From positions 372,001 to 436,000 of the forward strand of contig CAVUTF010000046.1 of assembly GCA_963744305.1 (NCBI GenBank): a DNA stretch of 64,000 nucleotides. The letters are read 5' to 3'. The notes beneath the pieces are model-generated. The model was not told the DNA's origin. It ran no database searches and saw only the letters and a program-made list of their open reading frames with translations. The stretch is from FEN-1219 sp963744305. Its GTDB lineage: Bacteria; Pseudomonadota; Gammaproteobacteria; Steroidobacterales; Rariloculaceae. How positions within the stretch are numbered: position 1 is the stretch's first letter; the number at the start of each line of letters is the position of its first letter. Position numbers and translations under genes: made by a program. This document shows positions 44,599-53,452 of the stretch, one piece after another.

Positions 44599-45930
44599 CT
44601 AGCGCCGGCGGAACACGAGCTCGCGGCCACCGGGCGGCGCAACGGTCTGACCATCTTTGAAGACGATAGCGCCATTGATCAGCGTCGCCACGACCCGCGA
44701 GTGCAGCTCGACTCCCTCGAGCGGCGACCAACCGCACTTGTAGCGAATCTCAGCAGCCGTAACGAGCGTGGATGCGGACAGATCGACGGCGACCAAATCC
44801 GCGAAATAGCCTTCGCGGACGAACCCCCGCTCCTCGATGGCGAAAAGCGTCGCAGGATTGTGGGCGGTCTTCAGCGCGATCGTCTCGAGACTCAGCAAAC
44901 CCTCTCGGTGCTGCTCGAGCAGCATCGGCAGCGAGTGTTGTACGAGCGGCAATCCCGAGGGCGCCTCGAAGTAGCTGCGCGCCTTCTCCGCGAGCGTGTG
45001 CGGCGCGTGGTCCGTCGCGATCACGTCGATCAAGTCCGAACGTACGGCATCCTGCAGAGCTTTGCGATCGGCCGCTGTCTTGATTGCGGGATTGCATTTG
45101 ATGCGCGCGCCGAGGTCGGCGTAGCGCGATTGGTCGAACCACAAATGGTGCACGCAAGCCTCGGCGGTAATGAGCTTGCGTTCGATCGGCCCGGGGTCGA
45201 ACAGGGCGAGCTCACGCGCCGTACTCAAGTGCAGAACGTGCAGCCGGGTGCCGTTTCGCTTCGCAAGATCGACTGCGAGCGCCGACGACTTGTAGCAAGC
45301 CTCGGCAGATCGGATCTCGGGGTGAGCTGCGATCGGGACAGCGTCGCCGTAGCGCTCGCGGTAACGCCGCTCGTTCTCCCAGATCAGCGGTGAGTCCTCG
45401 CAGTGAGTTGCGACCGGGAGCCGGGCCTCCGCAAAGATCGCCTCGAGCGTGGCCCTGTCGTCGACCAGCATGTTGCCGGTCGATGCGCCCATGAACACTT
45501 TGATGCCGCAGGCGTCCTCCGGGCCTGTACGTTTGATCTCTTCGAGATTCGTATTGGTCGCGCCGAGGTAGAACCCGTAATTCACGTGGCTCGTGGCCGC
45601 CGCGATGCGCTTCTTCGCCGCCAGCGCCGTACGATCGACGGTAGGCGGATTTGTATTGGGCATGTCGAGAAAGCTCGTGACGCCGCCGCAAGCCGCCGCC
45701 AGAGATTCCGTGCCGAGCGTCGCCTTGTGCGTCAATCCCGGCTCGCGGCAGTGGACTTGGTCGTCGATCAATCCCGGGAGCACGTAGCAACCATGAAGAT
45801 CGAGAATCTCGGTTCGCGCTGGAGTAGGACCATTGCCGATCCGCTCGATGCGATCGTTCTTCACGAGCAGATCGGTGTCGCGTATCTGCCCCTCGTTCAC
45901 CAGCCGGACATTGACGAGCAACTTGTACAC
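44599..45930 (-). CDS. pyrC: Dihydroorotase (QxH-type variant)
   Basis: This 443-residue amidohydrolase catalyses the third step of pyrimidine synthesis. The usual metal motif HxH is here LPGLIDDQVHCREPGLTHKA, with Gln in place of the first His. I recall the same DDQVH variant in some Bacteroidetes and xanthomonad dihydroorotases. Other ligands are present: carboxylated Lys in CGIKVFMGASTGNM, ATHCEDSPLI, LHVLHLST and IATDHAPHT. GTG 45930 is preceded by GAGG, which overlaps the 3' end of pip 9 bp upstream. An allantoinase-like hydrolase is the main alternative, but the sequence and length favour dihydroorotase. Confidence 0.87.
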   Translation of the reverse strand: MYKLLVNVRLVNEGQIRDTDLLVKNDRIERIGNGPTPARTEILDLHGCYVLPGLIDDQVHCREPGLTHKATLGTESLAAACGGVTSFLDMPNTNPPTVDRTALAAKKRIAAATSHVNYGFYLGATNTNLEEIKRTGPEDACGIKVFMGASTGNMLVDDRATLEAIFAEARLPVATHCEDSPLIWENERRYRERYGDAVPIAAHPEIRSAEACYKSSALAVDLAKRNGTRLHVLHLSTARELALFDPGPIERKLITAEACVHHLWFDQSRYADLGARIKCNPAIKTAADRKALQDAVRSDLIDVIATDHAPHTLAEKARSYFEAPSGLPLVQHSLPMLLEQHREGLLSLETIALKTAHNPATLFAIEERGFVREGYFADLVAVDLSASTLVTAAEIRYKCGWSPLEGVELHSRVVATLINGAIVFKDGQTVAPPGGRELVFRRR

Positions 45931-45939
45931 TCGCTGGCC

Positions 45940-46896
45940 TCAAGCGCCGCGCAAGAATCGATCCGTTGCGGCGACGAGCTCGCTCGCAATGCCGGGCTCG
46001 TAGGCGGAGTGCCCGGCATCCGGCACGATGCGAAAAGCGGCTTCGGGCCAGCGTTCGTGCAGCTCCCAGGCGGTCTCGATCGGACACACGACGTCATAGC
46101 GGCCCTGCACGATGATCGCCGGAATGTGTCTGATCCGATCGACGCCGCGCAGCAATTGGTCCTCGTCGGAAAAGAAACCTTGATTCGCGAAGTAGTGGGC
46201 TTCGATTCGCGCCAGCGCGAGCGCGAACTCCGGCTTGCCGAATTGACCGGTGCGCTCCGGATTCGGCAAGAGCGAGCTCGTGGCCCCTTCCCACACGGAC
46301 CACGCGCGCGCGGCTACTAGCTGCGTTTCGCGATCCCCGTCCAGCAATCGCCGATGGTAGGCGGTCAAGAGATCGCCGCGCTCGGCTTCCGGAATCGGCG
46401 CAACGAACTCCTGCCACTGCTCGGGGAACAGCATGCTCGCGCCCGCCTGATAGAACCAAAGGAGCTCCTTGCGCCGCAGCAAAAAAATCCCACGCAGCAC
46501 CAGCTCGGTGACGACCGAGGGGTGTGTCTGCGCATACGCAAGCGCGAGAGTGCTGCCCCATGACCCACCGAACACGAGCCAGCGCGCAATTCCCAGATGC
46601 TGGCGCAGAGCTTCCATGTCGGCGACGAGATGCCACGTCGTATTGTTCGTCAACGACGCGTGCGGACGGCTCCTTCCCGAGCCGCGCTGATCGAAAATCA
46701 CGGTGCGGTACCCGGTAGGATCGAAAAAACGCCGAGCGTTCGTGTCGCCGCCGGCGCCGGGTCCGCCATGCACGAACAGCGCGGGCTTTCCATCGACGCG
46801 ACCGCACTGCTCGTAATAGATGCTGTGGCCCGAGTCGACTTCGATGACTCCTGTTTCGAAGGGTTCGCACGGCGGATACAGCTCGCGTTTTGCCAT
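45940..46896 (-). CDS. pip: Proline iminopeptidase
   Basis: This 318-residue alpha/beta hydrolase removes N-terminal proline from peptides. ATG 46896 gives MAKRELYPPCEPFETGVIEV. Signature blocks are GKPALFVHGGPGAGGDTNAR, FDQRGSGRSRPHASLTNNTT, nucleophile elbow VFGGSWGSTLALAYAQTHP, AIIVQGRYDVVCPIETAWEL with the catalytic Asp and IVPDAGHSAYEPGIASELV with the His. All residues of the S33 family triad are visible. It precedes pyrC by 9 bp in the same direction. Divergent from the M16 protease. Confidence 0.95.
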   Translation of the reverse strand: MAKRELYPPCEPFETGVIEVDSGHSIYYEQCGRVDGKPALFVHGGPGAGGDTNARRFFDPTGYRTVIFDQRGSGRSRPHASLTNNTTWHLVADMEALRQHLGIARWLVFGGSWGSTLALAYAQTHPSVVTELVLRGIFLLRRKELLWFYQAGASMLFPEQWQEFVAPIPEAERGDLLTAYHRRLLDGDRETQLVAARAWSVWEGATSSLLPNPERTGQFGKPEFALALARIEAHYFANQGFFSDEDQLLRGVDRIRHIPAIIVQGRYDVVCPIETAWELHERWPEAAFRIVPDAGHSAYEPGIASELVAATDRFLRGA

Positions 46897-47073
46897 TCTG
46901 CCTCTTGCTCGAGCGCGTGGTTGCCGCGTAGTCAGCGCCGCGCCGGCGCGCTTATACTGCTGGCTCGCCATTTGTCCATGCGAACGTCGCAAGCTGACTC
47001 ATGCGCGGAACTAGCGCAGGTAGCGACAGTCTCTATGCAAACCGTGTGCTCCGTCAAAGACCGGGGAATTTCC

Positions 47074-49803
47074 ATGAGAAAGATCGCTGCCCTCTTCATC
47101 CTCCTCTCCTATGCAGCTTCCCACGCCGCCGCCAAGGACCCGGAAATCACATTCGAGGAGTTCTATCTCGACAACGGGCTGCGTGTCATCGTGCACGAGG
47201 ATCGCAAGGCGCCGATCGTCGCGGTGACGCTCTGGTACCACGTCGGCTCGAAGAACGAAGTGCCCGGCAAGACCGGTTTCGCCCACCTATTCGAGCACCT
47301 GATGTTCAATGGCTCGGAGAATCACAACGACGAATATTTCGGGCCATTTCAAGAGGTCGGCGCTACCAGCATGAACGGCACGACGGATTTCGATCGCACC
47401 AACTACTTCGAGACGGTCCCGAGCACTGCCGTGGATCTCGCCCTGTGGATGGAGTCGGACCGCATGGGCCATTTGCTCCCCGCGATCGACCAAGCGAAGC
47501 TCGACGAGCAGCGCGGTGTCGTGCAGAACGAGAAGCGTCAGGGCGAAAACCAGCCGTACGGAAAAGTATTCGAGCAGATCATCACAAATCTCTTTCCGCC
47601 CGGACACCCGTACTCTTGGGACGTCATTGGGTCGATGGACGATTTGAACGCGGCGACCTTGGAAGACGTGCGCCAGTGGTTTCAAACGTACTACGGGCCA
47701 AACAATGCGACGCTGGTTCTGGCCGGCGATATCGACGTCGAAACCGCCAAGACGAAAGTCGAGCATTACTTCGGCGACATTCCGCCCGGGCCACCGCTGA
47801 CGCACCGCGAGCGCTTCATCCCGACTGCCGTGCCAACGAGCCGCATCGTCATGCAAGACCGCGTTCCGGAAGCGCGCGTTTATAAGGTGTGGCGAGGACC
47901 TGATTGGCGCAGCGACGACACGACCTGGATGGAGCTCGCCGACTACGTGCTAACGAGCGGCAAGACGTCGCGGCTGTATCAACGCCTGGTCTACGAGGAT
48001 CAGATCGCAACAGACGCCGGAGCGTTTGCGCTGACCGGTGAGATCGCGGGTGCGTACGTCGTTTATGCGACGGCCGGCGAGGGCCAGGACTTGCGGCATG
48101 TCGAAGAGGTCCTCGATGAGGAGATGCGGCGTTTCCTTGCAGAGGGACCGACACGCGCCGAGCTCGAGCGCGTGAAGACGGAAATTCGAAGCTCGTTCAT
48201 CCGTGGCGTCGAGCAAGTCGGCGGGTTCGCAGGCAAAGGCCAAATTCTCGCAGAGAATGCCGTGTTCGGCGGTCGGCCGGACTTCTACAAGCGCTCGCTC
48301 GAGGTGCTCAACGCCGCCACCGCGGAGGATGTAGTCGAGACTGCGCGCACTTGGCTATCGGGCAACGCCATCACGATCGAGGTTCACCCGTACCCAGAAG
48401 AGCTTACGGCAGAACCTGCCGGCGCCGATCGCACGCAGCTGCCGATGCCCCAGAGCTTTCCGTCGGCGCCGTTCCCGCCACTCCGCCAAGCTACGTTGAG
48501 CAACGGCATGCGTCTGATCGTCGCTGAGCGCCGCGCAGTCCCTGTTGTGCAGCTCACCTTGCAGATGAACGCAGGCTATGCGGCCGACCAATTCGCAGCC
48601 CCCGGCACGGCAAACCTCGCGATGGAGATGCTCGATGAGGGCACCGAGACGCTGAACGCCCTCGAAATCAACGATTCGCTCGCTCGGCTAGGCGCACAGC
48701 TTTCGTCCGGCTCCAATCTCGACGTCTCGACGGTCTCGCTGTCGGCCCTCAAGGAAAACTTGGATGCGTCACTCGATATCTATGCGGACGTCATTCTGAA
48801 TCCGGCGTTCGCACCGGAGGAGCTCGAACGATTGCGGCGCCTGCAGATCGCGCAGATCCAGCAGGAGAAGAACACGCCGCAGTCGATGGCATTGCGCGTG
48901 GTCCCGCAGCTGTTGTATGGCGAGGGGCATGCTTACTCGCTGCCGCTGACCGGCAGCGGCACGGAAGAGGCCGTGGCCGCGCTCAAGCGCGAGGATCTCG
49001 TGAAATTCCACGAAACCTGGTTCAAGCCGAACAACGCGACGATGATCGTGGTCGGTGACACGACGCTCGCCGAAATACAGCCGAAGCTCGAGGCGCTATT
49101 CGCCACGTGGGAGCGCGGCGATGTGCCGGCGAAGACTCTGCCTGAAGTCGCATTGCCGCAAAACCCGCGCGTGTTTCTCATCGACCGGCCGGGCGCGGAG
49201 CAAAGCATCGTAATCGCCGGGCAAGTCATCGCCCCGAAGCGTGAGGAGGACGACATCGCGGTCGATGCGATGAACGATATTCTCGGAGGCAATTTCACGT
49301 CGCGCATCAACATGAATCTGCGCGAGGACAAGGCGTGGTCCTACGGCGCGCGCACGATGATTCTCGACACGATGGCGCAGCGGCCGTTCATGGCGTACGC
49401 ACCGGTGCAAACCGATCAGACGGCTCCGTCGATGGCCGAGATAATCAAGGAGATAGACGAGTATCGCGGCGAGCGCGGGGCTACCGAGCAGGAAGTGGCC
49501 ACGAGCAAGAAGCGCAGCACTCTGACCCTTCCGGGCCGCTGGGAAACGGCGCGCTCGGTTGCGGGCGACGTTCAGGACCTCGTCCGCTTCGGGCTTCCCG
49601 ACGACTACTGGCAGAAGTATGCGGAACTCGTCCAGAGGTTGACTGTCACTGAGGTCAACGCGGCGGCGAGGATGCTCGCCCCCGGTCAGCTGACGTGGGT
49701 GATAGTTGGCGATCTCAGTAGGATCGAAAACGACGTCCGCGCACTCGACCTCGGCGCGGTGAGCATTCTCGACCCGGACGGAAGGCCGATCGACTCGCGT
49801 TGA
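47074..49803 (+). CDS. Secreted M16 family zinc metallopeptidase (two-domain)
   Basis: This 909-residue pitrilysin-type protease carries an N-terminal signal (MRKIAALFILLSYAASHAAA). The inverted zinc motif is FAHLFEHLMFNG (HxxEH, residues 71-75), with the downstream glutamate in QRGVVQNEKRQGENQPYGKV. The second, non-catalytic M16 half starts at about residue 465 (PPLRQATLSNGMRLIVAERR, LNAGYAADQFAAPGTANLAM without HxxEH). The enzyme is probably periplasmic and degrades peptides. The frame is open upstream to 46597, but ATG 47074 fits the signal peptide; ATG 47035 is possible. Divergent from pip. The full gene is intact. Confidence 0.93.
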   Translation: MRKIAALFILLSYAASHAAAKDPEITFEEFYLDNGLRVIVHEDRKAPIVAVTLWYHVGSKNEVPGKTGFAHLFEHLMFNGSENHNDEYFGPFQEVGATSMNGTTDFDRTNYFETVPSTAVDLALWMESDRMGHLLPAIDQAKLDEQRGVVQNEKRQGENQPYGKVFEQIITNLFPPGHPYSWDVIGSMDDLNAATLEDVRQWFQTYYGPNNATLVLAGDIDVETAKTKVEHYFGDIPPGPPLTHRERFIPTAVPTSRIVMQDRVPEARVYKVWRGPDWRSDDTTWMELADYVLTSGKTSRLYQRLVYEDQIATDAGAFALTGEIAGAYVVYATAGEGQDLRHVEEVLDEEMRRFLAEGPTRAELERVKTEIRSSFIRGVEQVGGFAGKGQILAENAVFGGRPDFYKRSLEVLNAATAEDVVETARTWLSGNAITIEVHPYPEELTAEPAGADRTQLPMPQSFPSAPFPPLRQATLSNGMRLIVAERRAVPVVQLTLQMNAGYAADQFAAPGTANLAMEMLDEGTETLNALEINDSLARLGAQLSSGSNLDVSTVSLSALKENLDASLDIYADVILNPAFAPEELERLRRLQIAQIQQEKNTPQSMALRVVPQLLYGEGHAYSLPLTGSGTEEAVAALKREDLVKFHETWFKPNNATMIVVGDTTLAEIQPKLEALFATWERGDVPAKTLPEVALPQNPRVFLIDRPGAEQSIVIAGQVIAPKREEDDIAVDAMNDILGGNFTSRINMNLREDKAWSYGARTMILDTMAQRPFMAYAPVQTDQTAPSMAEIIKEIDEYRGERGATEQEVATSKKRSTLTLPGRWETARSVAGDVQDLVRFGLPDDYWQKYAELVQRLTVTEVNAAARMLAPGQLTWVIVGDLSRIENDVRALDLGAVSILDPDGRPIDSR

Positions 49804-49897
49804 TCCGCTGCGCTTGAAACAGGTATAGCGTCTATGCAGAATTGTGCGCCGCCGTGCGCCCGTTCCTTGTGATGGGCATTCAGCATCGACTGCCACG

Positions 49898-50830
49898 ATG
49901 ATCGACTGCCAGAGTTTGACCAAACAATACGGCCGCCTGCGCGCCGTCGACGATCTGAGCTTTCGGGTTCAGCCAGGCGAAGTCCTGGGGTTTCTCGGAC
50001 CGAACGGTGCCGGCAAGACCACGACGATGCGCATCGTCGCTGGTTTCCTACCCGCGACTTCCGGCCGCGTGCTCGTGTGCGGGCTCGACGTGGAGACGCA
50101 AGCCACGGCGGCGAAGCGCCGCATCGGTTATCTGCCCGAGGGTGCCCCGTCCTATCCCGAGATGACGCCCCGCTCGTTCCTCGAATTCGCGGCCGCGGTA
50201 CGCGGGATGCCTATCCCGAGCCGCCGACAACGTCTCGATGAGGTCTACGGACTCCTGCATCTCGAGAAGGTCCTCGATCAGACGATCGACACGTTGTCGA
50301 AGGGCTACCGGCGACGCGTCGGGCTTGCGCAGGCGATCCTGCATGATCCTGAAGTGCTGATTCTCGATGAGCCGACGGACGGCCTCGATCCCAATCAGAA
50401 GCACGAGGTTCGTGAGCTGATCGGCCGAATGGGGCGCAACAAGATCATCGTGATCTCGACGCACATGCTCGAAGAGGTCGAAGCGGTTTGCAATCGCGCG
50501 ATCATCGTCGCCAAGGGGCGCATCCTCGCGGATGACACGCCGCGCGGCCTAGAAGCGCGGTCGCGTTTTCACAACGCGGTTTCGCTCAAGCTTGCGGATC
50601 GCGAGTTGATGCCCGCGGCACGCAAGGAGATCGAGGCGCTGCCCGAGGTCGCGAGCACCGAGCTCGATCAGAGCGGACGGCTCACGGCGTTTCCGGCGTC
50701 GGGGAAGTTGCCGCTCGCAGCGATCAACAGTCTCGCAGAGAGCCGGCGTTTCGAGCTGGCTGAGCTGCACTTGGAGTCCGGGCGGCTCGACGAGGTGTTC
50801 CGCTCGATCACGGGCGGTGCGAGCGCATGA
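49898..50830 (+). CDS. Gld-type ABC transporter ATP-binding protein
   Basis: This 310-residue ATPase belongs to an ABC exporter operon. Walker A: GFLGPNGAGKTTTMRIVAGF; signature DTLSKGYRRRVGLAQAILHD; Walker B EVLILDEPTDGLDPNQKHEV; switch His in IVISTHMLEEVEAVC. The C-terminal about 90 residues form the regulatory DUF4162-like domain typical of ABC-2 ATPases (ESRRFELAELHLESGRLDEV). ATG 49898 starts MIDCQSLTKQYGRLRAVDDL; the 18 codons upstream are unlikely to be translated. The permease overlaps the stop by 4 bp. Sequence order is like GldA in Bacteroidetes, although gammaproteobacterial versions have no known gliding role. Confidence 0.92.
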   Translation: MIDCQSLTKQYGRLRAVDDLSFRVQPGEVLGFLGPNGAGKTTTMRIVAGFLPATSGRVLVCGLDVETQATAAKRRIGYLPEGAPSYPEMTPRSFLEFAAAVRGMPIPSRRQRLDEVYGLLHLEKVLDQTIDTLSKGYRRRVGLAQAILHDPEVLILDEPTDGLDPNQKHEVRELIGRMGRNKIIVISTHMLEEVEAVCNRAIIVAKGRILADDTPRGLEARSRFHNAVSLKLADRELMPAARKEIEALPEVASTELDQSGRLTAFPASGKLPLAAINSLAESRRFELAELHLESGRLDEVFRSITGGASA

Positions 50831-51561
50831 ACGGCGTAGTCGCAGTGCTGAAACGCGAGCTCGCGAGCTACTTTGCAACCCCCGTAGCGTACGTGTTCAT
50901 CGTCATCTTCCTCGTGCTTGCGAGCGCGTTCACTTTCTACTTGGGCAACTTCTACGAGCGCGGGCAAGCCGACCTCGAGCCGTTTTTCACGTTCCATCCG
51001 TGGCTGTTCCTATTCCTCGTGCCCGCGCTCTCCATGCGGCTTTGGGCGGAGGAGCGTAAGTCCGGAAGCATCGAGCTTCTGATGACCCTGCCGATCGAGG
51101 TCTGGCAGGCCGTGCTCGGCAAATTTCTGGCGGCCTGGGCGTTCACCGGTATTGCGATCGCATTGACGTTTCCGATCTGGATCACGGTGAACTACCTGGG
51201 TGACCCCGACAACGGCGTGATTTTCGCGGCATACATCGGCAGCCTGCTCATGGCCGGCGGCTTTCTCGCCGTGGGGTCGTGCATTTCGGCGGGCACGAAG
51301 AATCAAGTGATCGCTTTCATCCTGTCGGTCGTCGCTTGCTTCGCGCTGCTGCTAGCGGGCTTCGAGCTCGTGCTGGATGCTTTCGCAGCCTGGGCGCCGC
51401 AAGCGCTCGTCGATGCCGTCGCCTCTCTGAGCTTCCTGACGCACTTTGCGAACATCAGCAAAGGCGTGATCGATTTACGCGACCTCGTCTATTTCGGGTT
51501 GCTGATCGCAGTGTGCCTGTACGCCAATACGATCGTTTTGCATTTGAAGAAAGCGGACTGA
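50827..51561 (+). CDS. ABC-2 type permease (GldF-like)
   Basis: This 244-residue integral membrane permease has six helices, from FATPVAYVFIVIFLVLASAF to YFGLLIAVCLYANTIVLHLK. The start MNGVVAVLKRELASYFATPV and the motif LSMRLWAEERKSGSIELLMT are typical of the GldF/ABC-2 family. It overlaps the ATPase gene by 4 bp (ATGA) and is followed 5 bp later by the GldG-like protein. Together they form one exporter unit. Confidence 0.93.
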   Translation: MNGVVAVLKRELASYFATPVAYVFIVIFLVLASAFTFYLGNFYERGQADLEPFFTFHPWLFLFLVPALSMRLWAEERKSGSIELLMTLPIEVWQAVLGKFLAAWAFTGIAIALTFPIWITVNYLGDPDNGVIFAAYIGSLLMAGGFLAVGSCISAGTKNQVIAFILSVVACFALLLAGFELVLDAFAAWAPQALVDAVASLSFLTHFANISKGVIDLRDLVYFGLLIAVCLYANTIVLHLKKAD

Positions 51562-51565
51562 CTCG

Positions 51566-53452
51566 ATGAGCGCACGCGACCGCCAAAAGCTCGGAATCTC
51601 GACCTTGCTGCTTTTGCTGCTCGTGTTCGGAGCCGCTGTGATGGCAACCAATACGTTGCTCGGCGGTTTGCGCATCGATCTCACGGCGAATCGGCTGTAC
51701 ACCTTGTCTCCCGGGACACGCGCGCTGCTGTCCGGCATCGAGGAACCGATCAATCTGTATCTGTTCTTCTCGGACCAGGCCACCGAGGACTTGCCCCAGC
51801 TTCGGTCCTATGCCGATCGCGTCCGGGAAACCTTGGAAGAATTCGCGGCCGAGTCCGAAGGGCAACTGATCCTGCAGGTCATCGATCCTCAGCCGTTCTC
51901 GGAGGAAGAGGACCGGGCGGCCCAGTACGGCCTGCAACCCGTGAATCTCGGCAACGCAGGCGACTCCGTGTACTTCGGGCTTGCGGGGTCCAACAGCGTC
52001 GGCGCGACGGACGTGATTCCGTTCTTCGAGCCCAATCCGGCCAAAGAGGCGTTTCTCGAATACGACCTCGCGCGGCTCGTCTACAACCTCGCGCACCCGG
52101 ACAAGGTGGTCGTCGGACTGCTGTCGGGAGCACCGATCAGCGGCGGGTTCGATCCACAAACGCAGCAGCCGAGCCAACCGTGGGTAGTCGTGCAGCAAGC
52201 GCGCCAGCTCTTCGAGGTGCGCGCGCTGCCCGCGAGCGTGCTGCGCGTGGAGGATGACGTCGACGTCTTGTGGGTGGTTCATCCGACCGCACTCGACGAC
52301 ACGACATTGTACGCCCTCGACCAATTCATCCTGCGCGGAGGCCGCGCGCTCGTGTTCGTCGATCCGTACGCGGAGATACTCGCCGCGTCGGGAGATCCCA
52401 GCGGTTTCGGCGGCGGCGGCGGGTCCACGCTGACGAAGCTGTTCGACGCTTGGGGCGTGAGCTTCTCGACAACCGACGTCGTGGCCGATAACCGCTACGC
52501 GTTGAGCATCCGCGCAGGTTTCCAACCGGTGCGCCACATCGGACTGCTCGGACTGGACGCCGCCGCGATGTCCTCGGCGGACGTGATCACATCGGGCCTG
52601 AGCTCCATCAATCTCGGCACGCCGGGCCACTTCACGCTGGCGGACGGCGCAACGGCGACATTGACGCCTCTGCTGACCTCGAGTGCGGAAAGTGCGCTGC
52701 TGCCCGCCGACCGCTTCCGGTTTCTTCCCGATCCGGGCGAGCTCTTGAAGGGTTTCGCGCCGACCGGCACACAGTATGTCCTCGCTGCGCGACTCGAAGG
52801 CACGCTCAACAGCGCGTTTCCGGACGGGCCGCCCGCGCCGGCGGAGGAAGGTGGTGCAGTCGATGCCACGTTGACTGCACAGCATCTCGCCTCTACCGCC
52901 AACGCCAACGTCGTGCTGGTCGGCGACGTCGACGTGCTGAGCGACAGGCTGTGGGTGCAGGTGCAGAATTTTCTCGGTCAGCAACTGGTCACAGCCTTCG
53001 CGAACAACGGCGACCTCGTGATCAACGCTCTGGACAATCTTTCCGGGAGCGCCGATTTGATCGGCCTGCGCAGCCGCGCCACGTACTCGCGACCGTTCAC
53101 CACGGTGGAGGCTCTGCGCCGCGAGGCCGACGCGCGCTTCAGAGACACCGAGCAGCAGCTGCAGGCGGAGCTCTCGGAAACCGAACGCAAGCTCGGTGAG
53201 CTTCAGGCCGCGCGCGGCGATACGAGCTCCGTGCTGATGAGTCCGGAGCAGGAGCAGGAGATTCAGCGCTTCCTGGACGAGCAGGTGCGGATCCGGCGCG
53301 ACCTGCGGGCCGTGCGGCGCGAGCTCGACGAAAGCATCGAAGGGCTAGGCACCGCTCTCAAGGTGATCAACATCGTCGTAGTCCCGGCTCTACTCACTGC
53401 GCTCGCGCTGCTCGTCGTCGTGCTGAAGCGCCGGAGAAAGACCCCCGCATGA
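51566..53452 (+). CDS. GldG-like membrane-anchored auxiliary protein of the ABC exporter
   Basis: This 628-residue protein has an N-terminal helix (LGISTLLLLLLVFGAAVMAT), a large extracytoplasmic domain of the ABC-transporter auxiliary family (RIDLTANRLYTLSPGTRALL; DQFILRGGRALVFVDPYAEI; SANVVLVGDVDVLSDRLWVQ), and a C-terminal coiled coil and helix (TERKLGELQAARGDTSSV, VVPALLTALALLVVVLKRRR). ATG 51566. It overlaps the DUF4340 gene by 4 bp, so all four genes are translationally linked. It may present or gate an exported substrate. Confidence 0.92.
   Translation: MSARDRQKLGISTLLLLLLVFGAAVMATNTLLGGLRIDLTANRLYTLSPGTRALLSGIEEPINLYLFFSDQATEDLPQLRSYADRVRETLEEFAAESEGQLILQVIDPQPFSEEEDRAAQYGLQPVNLGNAGDSVYFGLAGSNSVGATDVIPFFEPNPAKEAFLEYDLARLVYNLAHPDKVVVGLLSGAPISGGFDPQTQQPSQPWVVVQQARQLFEVRALPASVLRVEDDVDVLWVVHPTALDDTTLYALDQFILRGGRALVFVDPYAEILAASGDPSGFGGGGGSTLTKLFDAWGVSFSTTDVVADNRYALSIRAGFQPVRHIGLLGLDAAAMSSADVITSGLSSINLGTPGHFTLADGATATLTPLLTSSAESALLPADRFRFLPDPGELLKGFAPTGTQYVLAARLEGTLNSAFPDGPPAPAEEGGAVDATLTAQHLASTANANVVLVGDVDVLSDRLWVQVQNFLGQQLVTAFANNGDLVINALDNLSGSADLIGLRSRATYSRPFTTVEALRREADARFRDTEQQLQAELSETERKLGELQAARGDTSSVLMSPEQEQEIQRFLDEQVRIRRDLRAVRRELDESIEGLGTALKVINIVVVPALLTALALLVVVLKRRRKTPA

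Noticed and set aside
46597..47073. N-terminal extension of the M16 protease
   Set aside because: It is antisense to pip and precedes a proper signal peptide at 47074.
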